This document shows positions 1 through 6,497 of a stretch of 11,359 bases of DNA, piece by piece. The first letter of the stretch is position 1. Each line of letters opens with the position of its first letter. The stretch is from Actinomycetota bacterium (GTDB lineage: Bacteria > Actinomycetota > Actinomycetes > Actinomycetales > Microbacteriaceae): NCBI GenBank assembly GCA_009704605.1, contig WLDW01000014.1, positions 1 to 11,359 of the forward strand, written 5' to 3'. The translations under genes and the position numbers were made by a program. Below the pieces are notes generated by a model. It saw only the letters and a list, made by a program, of their open reading frames with translations. It searched no databases and was not told the DNA's origin.

Positions 1-9
1 AGCTCTTAG

Positions 10-15
10 CTCCTT
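10..15 (-). promoter_or_regulatory. Shine-Dalgarno of a gene starting off the left edge
   Basis: Read on the minus strand, AAGGAG lies 15 bases after the iolC stop codon. The nine remaining bases before the window edge (CTAAGAGCT) contain no complete ATG, GTG or TTG, so the start codon this site would serve must lie at or just beyond the edge. This implies that iolC is followed, on the same strand and at operon spacing, by another gene, plausibly another iol gene. The motif and spacing are seen; the gene is inferred. Confidence 0.55.
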
Positions 16-29
16 GATCTGCTCAAAAC

Positions 30-977
30 TTAGTCCCATTTTTGGGCCTCCATGATCTTGCTCACTTCATCATAGGTTGGCATAGCCGTTGAACATTCAA
101 GTCTGGAGGCCACGATGGCCCCTGCGATGTTGGCAAAGCGCAGGATTCTTTGTAGGTCCCAGCCTTGAAGCAAACCGTAGCAGAGAGCGCCTCCGAAAGA
201 ATCCCCAGCCCCAAGACCATTAACAACCTCAACGGCGAATGGTGGAACCTCAACGGACTCGTTTTTGGTCTTTGCGAGAACACCCTTAGGGCCTTGCTTC
301 ACGATCGCAATTTCAACACCCCGCTCCAAAAGAGCATCGGCTGCACGCTCGGGCTCTGTTTCGCCAACTGCAACTTCACACTCTTCTTTGTTGCCAACAG
401 CAATTGTCACAAACGGCAAAGCTTTGGCAATATGCTGGGTGGCATCAGCCGGGTTATTCCAAAAAGCCGAACGGTAATCCAAATCCAAGATCGTGTGCGT
501 GGCTTTTGCTCTTGCCTTGAGCGCAGCAAGGTTGGCTGTTCTAGAGGGTTCTTGACTAAGGCCGGTAACGGTGGACCAAAAGATCTTCGCCGATTTGATG
601 GCATCTAGATCTAGCTCTGATTCGCTTATCTCTAGATCGGGCGCTTTAGGTTCGCGATAGAAATAGATTGGGAAATCATCCGGTGGAAAAATTTCGCAGA
701 AGACTACTGGGGTTTTGAGGTGTTCTGTTCGACCAACGTAGCGACTGTCGACATTTAGGCGCTCAAGTTCTTGAATTAAATAGTTTCCAAAGGGATCATT
801 GCCCACTTTGGTAATCACTGCAGAGCTAAGCCCGTACCTGGCTCCAGAGACCGCAACGTTGGTTGCAGAGCCGCCAAGGAATTTTCCAAAAGAGGTAACT
901 TCTTCAAGTCCGACTCCGGTTTGAAGGGGGTAGATGTCCACGCCAATTCGACCCGTGGTTATTAGATCGAAAACCAT
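30..977 (-). CDS. iolC: 5-dehydro-2-deoxygluconokinase (IolC), PfkB family
   Basis: This cytoplasmic sugar kinase of myo-inositol catabolism uses ATP to phosphorylate 5-dehydro-2-deoxy-D-gluconate. The 315 residues are of normal family length. The N-terminal PfkB substrate-site motif GGSATNVAV lies at 35-43. The segment PPDDFPIYFYREP at 98-110 and DLDYRSAFW at 165-173 are typical of IolC rather than of generic ribokinases. GNKEE at 195-199 and the C-terminal PfkB signature GLGAGDSF at 254-261 follow, with Asp259 as expected catalytic base. The ATG is preceded by GGAGG (984-988) with a 6-base spacer, which fixes the start. It lies 56 bases downstream of iolG on the same strand. The gap contains a near-palindrome also found before iolG, so both may answer to the same inositol regulator. 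A Shine-Dalgarno after its stop suggests that the operon continues. No defect is seen. Confidence 0.93.
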   Translation of the reverse strand: MVFDLITTGRIGVDIYPLQTGVGLEEVTSFGKFLGGSATNVAVSGARYGLSSAVITKVGNDPFGNYLIQELERLNVDSRYVGRTEHLKTPVVFCEIFPPDDFPIYFYREPKAPDLEISESELDLDAIKSAKIFWSTVTGLSQEPSRTANLAALKARAKATHTILDLDYRSAFWNNPADATQHIAKALPFVTIAVGNKEECEVAVGETEPERAADALLERGVEIAIVKQGPKGVLAKTKNESVEVPPFAVEVVNGLGAGDSFGGALCYGLLQGWDLQRILRFANIAGAIVASRLECSTAMPTYDEVSKIMEAQKWD

Positions 978-1016
978 TGACTACCTCCGATTACAAGTCT
1001 GCCACAACTTCAATAA

Positions 1017-1030
1017 TTTGTCATAACAAA
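1017..1030. promoter_or_regulatory. candidate operator upstream of iolC (TTTGT-N4-ACAAA)
   Basis: TTTGTCATAACAAA is an inverted repeat of 5-base arms around a 4-base centre. It lies 3 bases beyond the iolG stop and 40-53 bases before the iolC start. A copy matching at 12 of 14 positions and in the same orientation lies before iolG (2071-2084). Recurrence in two promoter-proximal positions of one pathway suggests a binding site for a local repressor, but no regulator gene is in the window. The short AT-rich arms could also arise by chance. Confidence 0.45.
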
Positions 1031-1033
1031 CTT

Positions 1034-2038
1034 TTAGAGCGAAACGGAGACGGTTTTACCTGTCTGTGACGACTCCAGGGCAGCGTTGGCTAGAACCAGA
1101 GCAGCTCGGCCATCTTCAAACTCAGGACTGTTCGAGGCCTCGCCACGAACCTTCTTCATGAATTCGGCTAGCTCCAGTAGGTAGGAATCCATGTAGCGCT
1201 CTAGGAAGAAGTTTTGGTAGGGCTCTTTGACCTCAGCGCTTGACTCGTTATAGAGCCTGACATTGGTGTTGGTTAGGTTTTCGACCCTAAGCATTCCCTT
1301 GTCGCCAAAGGCTTCCATTCTCTGATCGAATCCATAGATGGCATGACGGGAGTTTGTAATTAGCACCAATTCATCGTTAGCGCCGCGCAGGGTAACGCTG
1401 GTGGCGTCGTAGTCACCCAGGTCCTTGATTTCACTCGAGAACTGGTTGAAACCATTGGCTGTTACCGAAACGATGTTCGGTACAAAGAATCTACCCATGT
1501 CAAAATCGTGGATGGTCATGTCCCGGTAGATACCTCCAGAAACTGCCAAGTACTCCTTTGAGGCTGGGGCAGGGTCTCTAGAGATCAAGACAAGCTGTTC
1601 TAGCTTTCCAATTTCACCAGCTTGGACTCTCTGGTGAACCGAGTTGAAGTGTGGATCGAAACGGCGGTTAAAACCAAGCACGATTGGAATGGTTGCTTTA
1701 GCTGCCTTATCGCGCATGGCGTCAACTCTTTTGATGTCTAGATCAATTGGCTTTTCGCAAAGAATCGGAATGTTGGCATCGATTGCCGCACTGATTAGAT
1801 CCAAGTGGGTTGGGGTTGGAGACGCAACGATAATGGCATCCACCTTGGATGAATCGAAGCAGTCCATTGCCTCAGCGGTTGCAACACCACCGTATTGCTC
1901 GGCTGTTTTCTTGGCACCTTCAACAAAAACATCGGCCACCATTGTTAGCTCTGCACCCTCAGTTCTGGCAACACTGCTGGCGTGAACCTGACCTATTCGA
2001 CCGGTGCCAATCAAACCAAATCTCATTGGTGCATTCAC
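1034..2038 (-). CDS. iolG: myo-inositol 2-dehydrogenase (IolG), Gfo/Idh/MocA family
   Basis: IolG catalyses NAD-dependent oxidation of myo-inositol to 2-keto-myo-inositol (scyllo-inosose), the first step of the iol pathway, in the cytoplasm. The N-terminal Rossmann domain starts with GTGRIG at residues 11-16. CEKP at 94-97 supplies Lys96, and YRDMTIHDFD supplies Asp173 and His177. These sit where the Lys-Asp-His triad of Bacillus IolG is expected. The 334 residues match the family. I place the start at the GTG at 2036-2038, not further upstream. It has AGGAG (2046-2050) 7 bases before it, and the open frame continuing to 2188 would cross the upstream terminator and encode residues unlike the family. 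An in-frame ATG at 2024-2026 is the alternative, but its spacing is poor. Scyllo- or D-chiro-inositol specificity cannot be excluded from sequence. It is the first gene of the iolG-iolC operon. Confidence 0.9.
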   Translation of the reverse strand: MNAPMRFGLIGTGRIGQVHASSVARTEGAELTMVADVFVEGAKKTAEQYGGVATAEAMDCFDSSKVDAIIVASPTPTHLDLISAAIDANIPILCEKPIDLDIKRVDAMRDKAAKATIPIVLGFNRRFDPHFNSVHQRVQAGEIGKLEQLVLISRDPAPASKEYLAVSGGIYRDMTIHDFDMGRFFVPNIVSVTANGFNQFSSEIKDLGDYDATSVTLRGANDELVLITNSRHAIYGFDQRMEAFGDKGMLRVENLTNTNVRLYNESSAEVKEPYQNFFLERYMDSYLLELAEFMKKVRGEASNSPEFEDGRAALVLANAALESSQTGKTVSVSL

Positions 2039-2070
2039 TTGGGGACTCCTCTTAGTTGAGCTAAAACAGC

Positions 2071-2089
2071 TATGTAATAACAAATCATA
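2071..2089 (-). promoter_or_regulatory. iolG promoter region with candidate operator
   Basis: TATGTAATAACAAA at 2071-2084 matches the motif before iolC at 12 of 14 positions and lies 33-46 bases before the GTG start. Directly upstream on the minus strand is TATGAT (2084-2089), 5/6 to a -10 box. It would place transcription initiation inside the motif, as expected for a repressor site. I find no convincing -35. The region lies between the aminotransferase terminator and iolG, so iolG needs its own promoter here. Confidence 0.4.
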
Positions 2090-2103
2090 GATGCTAAAGA
2101 AGG

Positions 2104-2151
2104 GATAAAAAGTAAAAACCCATGAGGACCAGTGATTGGTCCTCATGGGTT
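2104..2151 (-). terminator. intrinsic terminator of the aminotransferase gene
   Basis: A perfect 15-base-pair stem pairs 2117-2131 with 2137-2151 around a 5-base loop (GTGAT on the plus strand). Read on the minus strand it begins 14 bases after the aminotransferase stop and runs into the T-rich tail TTTACTTTTTATC. It separates the aminotransferase from the iol operon. On the plus strand the following T-run is about 9 bases away from the stem, so plus-strand activity is unlikely. Confidence 0.9.
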
Positions 2152-2165
2152 CAAACCTAGTTTTT

Positions 2166-3572
2166 CTAGCCCCTGATTGCTTTTGCAAACTCCCTGAATG
2201 AACGAACTAGCTTGTTCATGTCGTTTTGGGTATGTGCAAAAGAAACCAGCCACTGCTCATCTAGACCCGGAGGGGTAATGATGCCTCGGTTTAGTCCCCA
2301 TAGCCAGCTCAATTCTGCAAGTTCAAAGTCGGTTGCTTTGAAATCGCGGTAGTTACGAACTGGGGTTGGTGACCAAATCACGGCACCCTTCACTCCAAAT
2401 CCAACTGTGTGAGCGGGAAGAGCGTACTCGTCAATGATTTTGTCGATTGCATCAAGGGTTGCGTTGTTGATTGCTTCTGCCTTTTCTAGCGCTTCTGGCG
2501 TTGCAATCTTGTCAACTGCAATTGCTGCGGCAACAACTAGTGGGTTTCCGTTGTAGGTTCCCAGGTGCGGCATGCGGCCATCAACTACGGGCTGCATGAA
2601 CTCTTTCTTGCCTCCAAAAGCAGCAAGCGGTAATCCACCACCGATGCTCTTTGCAAGAGTGATTAGATCTGGCTTGACGCCAACTCTGATTGCAGCTCCA
2701 GCAACACCTGCGGTAAGACCGGTCTTAACCTCGTCAAAAATCAGAGCGATTTTGTACTTGTCGCACAACTCCCTGACAGCTTTGAGGTAACCCTCATCCG
2801 GCAATATGATTGAGAGGTTTTCAACGATTGGCTCAATCATAAAAGCGGCTATTGTCTTGCCGTGGTTTTTCATGATGGCTTCTAGTCGAACGGTGTCGTT
2901 ATATGAAACAACGTAAACCTCTCCAGCCTCAATTGCGCCTGGATGATATGGTTTCGGGGCAGAAGCAGACCCAATTTTCTCTAGAGGAGCCTTGACTGAT
3001 ACTTGCAGTGGATCGTATCCACCGTGGTAGCCACCTTCGATTTTGATGATGGCTTTCTTACCCGTTGCAGCTCTGGCAGCGCGAATCGCATACATCGTCG
3101 ATTCGGTACCGGAGTTAGTGAAGCGCAACATGTCAATATCGAATCGCTTCTGGAACCTTTCAGCGGCCTCTGTTGCCAGTGGTCCCGGGGTTACAAATAG
3201 CGTTCCAACCGAACGCATGGCCTTCTTGACTGCCTTCACAACATCTTTGTTGAGGTGGCCAACCATCATCGCACCAAAGCCCATAGATAGGTCAAGAAGC
3301 TTCCGACCGTCTACGTCTTTGAAGTAAGCGCCCTTCGCGGACACTATCGAGATTGGGTAAGGGTTCCAATGCTGGAAACTTGAGGTTACACCCAGGGGCA
3401 GAACCTTGCTCGCACGCTTGTTATGCGTGGCTGAGTTTGTTGTCGTGGATTGAAATCTAGCCCACTCTTGAGCTAGTAATTTCTTCACCCTAGTTTTGCT
3501 AATTGGGGTGTATTTCTCTGGTACTCGGCGCCTTCCGGCAGGATCGTGTTTTAGGTTTAGAACTTTGGACAC
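2166..3572 (-). CDS. class III PLP aminotransferase, glutamate-1-semialdehyde aminomutase-like
   Basis: A fold-type I, class III pyridoxal-phosphate enzyme of 468 residues. Phosphate-binding NSGTES is at 153-158, YHGGYD at 182-187 (compare the YHGHYD of glutamate-1-semialdehyde aminomutases), FDEVKTG at 279-285 with Asp280 facing the pyridine nitrogen, the Schiff-base Lys308 in LAKSIGGG, and GTYNGNPL at 338-345. It carries about 55 extra N-terminal residues rich in basic amino acids before the usual PGG-like entry (LPLGVTSSFQ, 58-67). The start is GTG, supported by AAGGAG 9 bases upstream. It is transcribed alone: its own terminator follows, and a divergent operon lies upstream. I do not think it is housekeeping HemL, given the extension and divergent C-terminus, but the substrate is not readable. 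Its position beside inositol dehydrogenase permits, without proving, a cyclitol or amino-sugar substrate. Confidence 0.85.
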   Translation of the reverse strand: MSKVLNLKHDPAGRRRVPEKYTPISKTRVKKLLAQEWARFQSTTTNSATHNKRASKVLPLGVTSSFQHWNPYPISIVSAKGAYFKDVDGRKLLDLSMGFGAMMVGHLNKDVVKAVKKAMRSVGTLFVTPGPLATEAAERFQKRFDIDMLRFTNSGTESTMYAIRAARAATGKKAIIKIEGGYHGGYDPLQVSVKAPLEKIGSASAPKPYHPGAIEAGEVYVVSYNDTVRLEAIMKNHGKTIAAFMIEPIVENLSIILPDEGYLKAVRELCDKYKIALIFDEVKTGLTAGVAGAAIRVGVKPDLITLAKSIGGGLPLAAFGGKKEFMQPVVDGRMPHLGTYNGNPLVVAAAIAVDKIATPEALEKAEAINNATLDAIDKIIDEYALPAHTVGFGVKGAVIWSPTPVRNYRDFKATDFELAELSWLWGLNRGIITPPGLDEQWLVSFAHTQNDMNKLVRSFREFAKAIRG

Positions 3573-3619
3573 GTTCTATCACTCCTTCGTGTCCTTCCAT
3601 TCTCTCTTAGGAATGAAAT

Positions 3620-3663
3620 AAACACCAATCCTTGAAGACACTGGTAAGTAAGGGGTGTTTTTT
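3620..3663. other. hairpin with T-run in the divergent intergenic region
   Basis: AAACACC (3620-3626) pairs with GGTGTTT (3654-3660). After a 3-base bulge, CCTT (3630-3633) pairs with AAGG (3650-3653), leaving a 16-base loop. On the plus strand a T6 run ends the stem, like an intrinsic terminator, yet no plus-strand gene precedes it. It may block antisense transcription from entering the downstream transporter operon. On the minus strand it would form in the aminotransferase leader if transcription starts upstream of it. From 3658 to 3703 follow runs of T6, A6, T5, T7 and T7, suggesting intrinsically bent DNA. Function is not established. Confidence 0.35.
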
Positions 3664-3722
3664 GAAAAAACTTTTTGTTTTTTTGGACTTTCTTAGTTTT
3701 TTTCTCCCCCTAACTTTTGTCC

Positions 3723-3736
3723 CATAAACTTTAGGG
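3723..3736 (+). promoter_or_regulatory. possible leaderless promoter of the transporter operon
   Basis: The ATG at 3737 has only TTTAGGG immediately before it, which leaves no usable Shine-Dalgarno spacing. CATAAA or TAAACT at 3723-3730 could serve as a -10 box, placing transcription initiation at or next to the ATG. Leaderless messages are common in actinobacteria. No clear -35 is seen, and the call rests mainly on the absence of a ribosome site. Confidence 0.3.
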
Positions 3737-4591
3737 ATGAAAGCTGATCTTTTCACTCTTGGGGCAATTTTTTTATGGGCTTCATTAGCTTCGCTTGCAA
3801 CGCTGCTTTCTAACATTCCACCGTTTTTACTAACCGGTATTGGTCTAATAATTGGTGCTTTAGTTTCTATACCCTCACTTAGATTCGGATTAACCCCGTG
3901 GAAGATTCCACTAAAAACTTTGCTTATTGGTGTTTACGGTCTATTTGGTTATCACTTCATGCTTTTTATGGCACTGCAAACAGCTCCAGCTGTTGAAGCA
4001 AACCTTGTGAACTACCTCTGGCCGCTACTAATTGTTCTGCTGAGCCCAATCTTTACTAAATCACTCTCGCTGAGCTTCAGATATGTTCTTGCGGCTATCT
4101 CCGGATTTGCAGGGGCAGTGATCGCCATAACTTACAACGGTTCAGGACTGGAATCTCTTTCAATTGAGGTGGGTTACTTCTTCGCTCTCGCGGCAGCGGT
4201 GATCTGGGCAACCTACTCTTTGGCCACCACCAAGGTTCCGCGATTTCCTACCCCAGCAATTGGTCTCTTCGCTCTGGTTTCTGGAGTGCTGGCAATTGGA
4301 GCCCACTTCCTCTTCGAGCCAGCTGCTTCGATAAGCACAGGCGATTGGCTCCTTCTTTTGGTTCTTGGAGTTGGCCCACTCGGAGGAGCTTTCTACCTCT
4401 GGGATGCAGCTCTAAAGATTGGCGATCCAAGAAGAATTGGTTTGCTGGCCTTTTTGACACCGCTACTGTCAACGACTCTTCTTGTATTGGTAAGTGGGAA
4501 CTCCCTTAGCTGGCAATTGCTAATTTCAGCAGCTCTGATTATTGGTGGGGCTTTGTTTGCTAGTTCTAATAAAACAAAGACATCCCGCTAG
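3737..4591 (+). CDS. DMT-superfamily exporter, YddG-like (EamA domains)
   Basis: A 284-residue inner-membrane permease of ten predicted hydrophobic segments arranged as two EamA repeats. Within the superfamily it resembles YddG, the aromatic amino-acid exporter. VNYLWPLLIVLLSP at 91-104 and GPLGGAFYLWDAALKIGD at 213-230, followed by a run ending in AFLTPLLSTTLL (238-249), are the sort of segments seen in that branch. The family as a whole exports amino acids, nucleotide sugars or metabolites. Substrate cannot be fixed from sequence. It is first in a plus-strand operon with the DUF368 gene 25 bases downstream. The ATG start is chosen because the first membrane segment begins at residue 5 and no upstream start is in frame nearby. 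No ribosome site is seen (see the leaderless note). The C-terminus is a short basic tail. Confidence 0.82.
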   Translation: MKADLFTLGAIFLWASLASLATLLSNIPPFLLTGIGLIIGALVSIPSLRFGLTPWKIPLKTLLIGVYGLFGYHFMLFMALQTAPAVEANLVNYLWPLLIVLLSPIFTKSLSLSFRYVLAAISGFAGAVIAITYNGSGLESLSIEVGYFFALAAAVIWATYSLATTKVPRFPTPAIGLFALVSGVLAIGAHFLFEPAASISTGDWLLLLVLGVGPLGGAFYLWDAALKIGDPRRIGLLAFLTPLLSTTLLVLVSGNSLSWQLLISAALIIGGALFASSNKTKTSR

Positions 4592-4616
4592 TTTGTCTGA
4601 TTGGTGGAAAGATTAG

Positions 4617-5549
4617 ATGATGCTCAATTCAAAACCAAAACTAAACCCTCTAAAGTCACTAATCCAGTTCATTCTCGATGTGGCTCGAGGAATACTTATG
4701 GGAGTTGCAGAAGTGCTACCGGGTATTTCTGGTGGAACAGTCGCCCTGATTATAGGAATTTACGAACGTATAGTTTTTTCAGCATCTGAGGCGGTGAAGG
4801 GTTTTGTTCTCTTGCTTTCATTTTCCAAGCCAAAGTGGAAGCAGGCAAGAAAGCGATTTGCTTCAATAGAGTGGCCGTTGTTGGTACCCCTGCTTATGGG
4901 AATGATTATTGGTATTTTTGCATCAGCGGCAGCTGTTCTTCCGTTAATGGAGTCGTATCCGAGTCTGTCATTTGCAGCATTCGCCGGTTTGATTCTTGCC
5001 TCGCTTGCGGTTCCAATTTCTCTTTCGGGAGGTAAATGGGGCGTAAAGGAATTCCTATTTTTTGGACTCGCTGCAGTGATAACAGTTGGACTTTCCTCTA
5101 TACCAAGGGGGCAAGAAAATGAATCAAGTTTCTGGTTTATCTTTATTTCTGCTGCGCTTGCTGTGTGCGCACTTTCTCTGCCAGGAGTTTCAGGTTCCAA
5201 CCTCCTAATTGCTTTGGGTATGTTCGCGCCAACACTTGCCGCAGTCAATTCCCTGGATTGGGGTTTTCTAGGAGTGTTCATTCTCGGAGCCATTGTCGGT
5301 TTTGGTTCCTTCGTAGGTGTTCTTGAATGGCTTTTTGAGAATCACAGAAAAAAGACGCTCGCCGCAATGACTGGCCTAATGACGGGATCTGTAGCCGCAC
5401 TTTGGCCATGGCAGGACGAAACCGGCGTCAATCTAGCCGCTCCAATTGTTTTTTGGCCTGAGCTACTGGCCTTCGCGATTGGGTTTTCTGTGGTGGTTAT
5501 CCTGATGCTGGTTGAAAAACTTTTGGTCCGTAGAACCCGTATCGCTTAG
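4617..5549 (+). CDS. popT: DUF368 membrane protein, PopT-type polyprenyl-phosphate transporter
   Basis: A 310-residue polytopic membrane protein of the DUF368 family. Family members have been characterised as undecaprenyl-phosphate transporters (PopT) that return the lipid carrier for cell-wall and glycan synthesis to the cytoplasmic face. Both signature elements are present: LPGISGGT at 34-41, inside the stretch running on to GIYE at 47-50, and LPGVSGS at 188-194. They look like an internal repeat, one per half of the protein, consistent with two pseudo-symmetric re-entrant loops. A soluble basic segment (KPKWKQARKR, 71-80) lies between the halves' membrane spans. The start is one of two consecutive ATG codons at 4617 and 4620. 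The ribosome site (GGTGGAAAG) is weak, suggesting coupling to the upstream exporter. DMT genes lie on both sides in the same direction. The family call is firm; the transport role is from family knowledge. Confidence 0.9.
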   Translation: MMLNSKPKLNPLKSLIQFILDVARGILMGVAEVLPGISGGTVALIIGIYERIVFSASEAVKGFVLLLSFSKPKWKQARKRFASIEWPLLVPLLMGMIIGIFASAAAVLPLMESYPSLSFAAFAGLILASLAVPISLSGGKWGVKEFLFFGLAAVITVGLSSIPRGQENESSFWFIFISAALAVCALSLPGVSGSNLLIALGMFAPTLAAVNSLDWGFLGVFILGAIVGFGSFVGVLEWLFENHRKKTLAAMTGLMTGSVAALWPWQDETGVNLAAPIVFWPELLAFAIGFSVVVILMLVEKLLVRRTRIA

Positions 5550-5582
5550 CCGAGCCACGACAGCATCGGACAAAGGGCACTA

Positions 5583-6497
5583 GTGAAGCAAAACAAGACA
5601 AGCGCCTGGTTGATTTGGTTTTCTATCGCTGGCCTAATTTGGGGCGCTTCCTTTTTGTTTATTGAGCTGGCACTTACATTTTTGACTCCAATTGGAGTCG
5701 CGTTTGGAAGAACGTTTTTCGGTGCTCTGGCAATGGTGGTTGCCATGTTGATATTTAGATCCAAACTGCCAACTTCGTTTGAGGCCTGGAAACATCTGAC
5801 TATTGCCGGAATCTTGATGAGTTCGATCCCGTTTGTGCTGTTTGCCTATGCCCAAACCCAGGTGACTAGTGCATTAGCTGCAATCATCAACGCTGTGACC
5901 CCTATCACTACCGTGATTGTCCTGCTGGTTGCATTTAGAACCGAAAAGTTGAAACCTAATGTAGTTGCTGGAATCGTCATCGGTTTATTGGGGGTGCTGG
6001 TAGTTTTGGGGGCCTGGCAAGGCTTTGGCGAGAATAATCCGCTAGCTATTGTTGCGATGCTTACTGCGGTTTTTCTCTATGGAATCGGAACCCCCTATGT
6101 TCGAAAGTATGTGACTCCCCTAAAGTTGGCTACCGAAGTTTCGGTTTTTGGTCAGATAGGAACAGCGGCCCTGACCTTGCTACCTGTTTACCTGCTATCA
6201 GGACCGCTGATTACAGCTGTTCCCGATATTCAGTCAGTAGGTGCGATTGTGACGCTTGGGGCTCTTGGTAGCGGTGTTGCATACCTTCTTTATTACAAGA
6301 TTCTGGATGTGGTGGGAAGTGCGATAGCTTCGTCCGTCACATACATAACACCGGTTATCGCGGTGATTCTTGGAGTAATACTCTTAGGTGAAAAGCTGCA
6401 CTGGTACGAGCCGGTCGGTGGAGTGATAGTTATCTTGGGCGCTGCCATATCGCAAGGAAGTGTGCTGACTCTGTTTAGGAAAAAGACAATTGCTTAG
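5583..6497 (+). CDS. DMT-superfamily permease (EamA), second of three
   Basis: A 304-residue integral membrane protein with two EamA repeats and about ten hydrophobic spans. WGASF at 20-24 marks the first span, the ASALAAIINAVTP-like element lies at about 96-107, and TYITPVIAVILG at 253-264 with LLGE at 267-270 ends the second repeat. These are general drug/metabolite transporter features, and the substrate is unknown. The start is GTG with AAAGGG upstream. An earlier in-frame start is not needed because the membrane part begins at about residue 8. It lies 33 bases after the DUF368 gene and its last 8 bases overlap the next DMT gene, so the two are probably translated in a coupled way. By eye it is no close copy of the YddG-like gene upstream. 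It more nearly resembles the RhaT/PecM-like permeases that bear this motif. Confidence 0.85.
   Translation: MKQNKTSAWLIWFSIAGLIWGASFLFIELALTFLTPIGVAFGRTFFGALAMVVAMLIFRSKLPTSFEAWKHLTIAGILMSSIPFVLFAYAQTQVTSALAAIINAVTPITTVIVLLVAFRTEKLKPNVVAGIVIGLLGVLVVLGAWQGFGENNPLAIVAMLTAVFLYGIGTPYVRKYVTPLKLATEVSVFGQIGTAALTLLPVYLLSGPLITAVPDIQSVGAIVTLGALGSGVAYLLYYKILDVVGSAIASSVTYITPVIAVILGVILLGEKLHWYEPVGGVIVILGAAISQGSVLTLFRKKTIA

Noticed and set aside
165..608. 147-codon plus-strand ORF opposite iolC
   Set aside because: It is antisense to well-supported kinase motifs. No ribosome site and no recognisable domain are present.
600..640. Repeated TCTAGAT units
   Set aside because: They encode the Asp/Leu/Glu/Ser-rich stretch of IolC in frame and have no repeat structure beyond that.
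2039..2188. Longer reading frame for iolG starting at 2188
   Set aside because: The extra 50 residues cross the aminotransferase terminator and have no likeness to the family. A GTG at 2038 with AGGAG 7 bases upstream fits better.
3715..3730. Third copy of the iol operator motif before the transporter operon (TTTGTCCCATAAAC)
   Set aside because: Only about 9 of 14 positions match and the inverted-repeat symmetry is lost.
3607..3816. 69-codon Lys/Ser-rich minus-strand ORF in the divergent intergenic region
   Set aside because: It overlaps the start of the YddG-like gene and owes its lysines to the T tracts. No ribosome site, no conserved pattern.
4760..5293. 177-codon minus-strand ORF opposite the DUF368 gene
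   Set aside because: It is the reverse complement of a clearly conserved membrane protein, and its composition (Pro/Lys/Arg/Ile mix without domain motifs) is that of a shadow frame.
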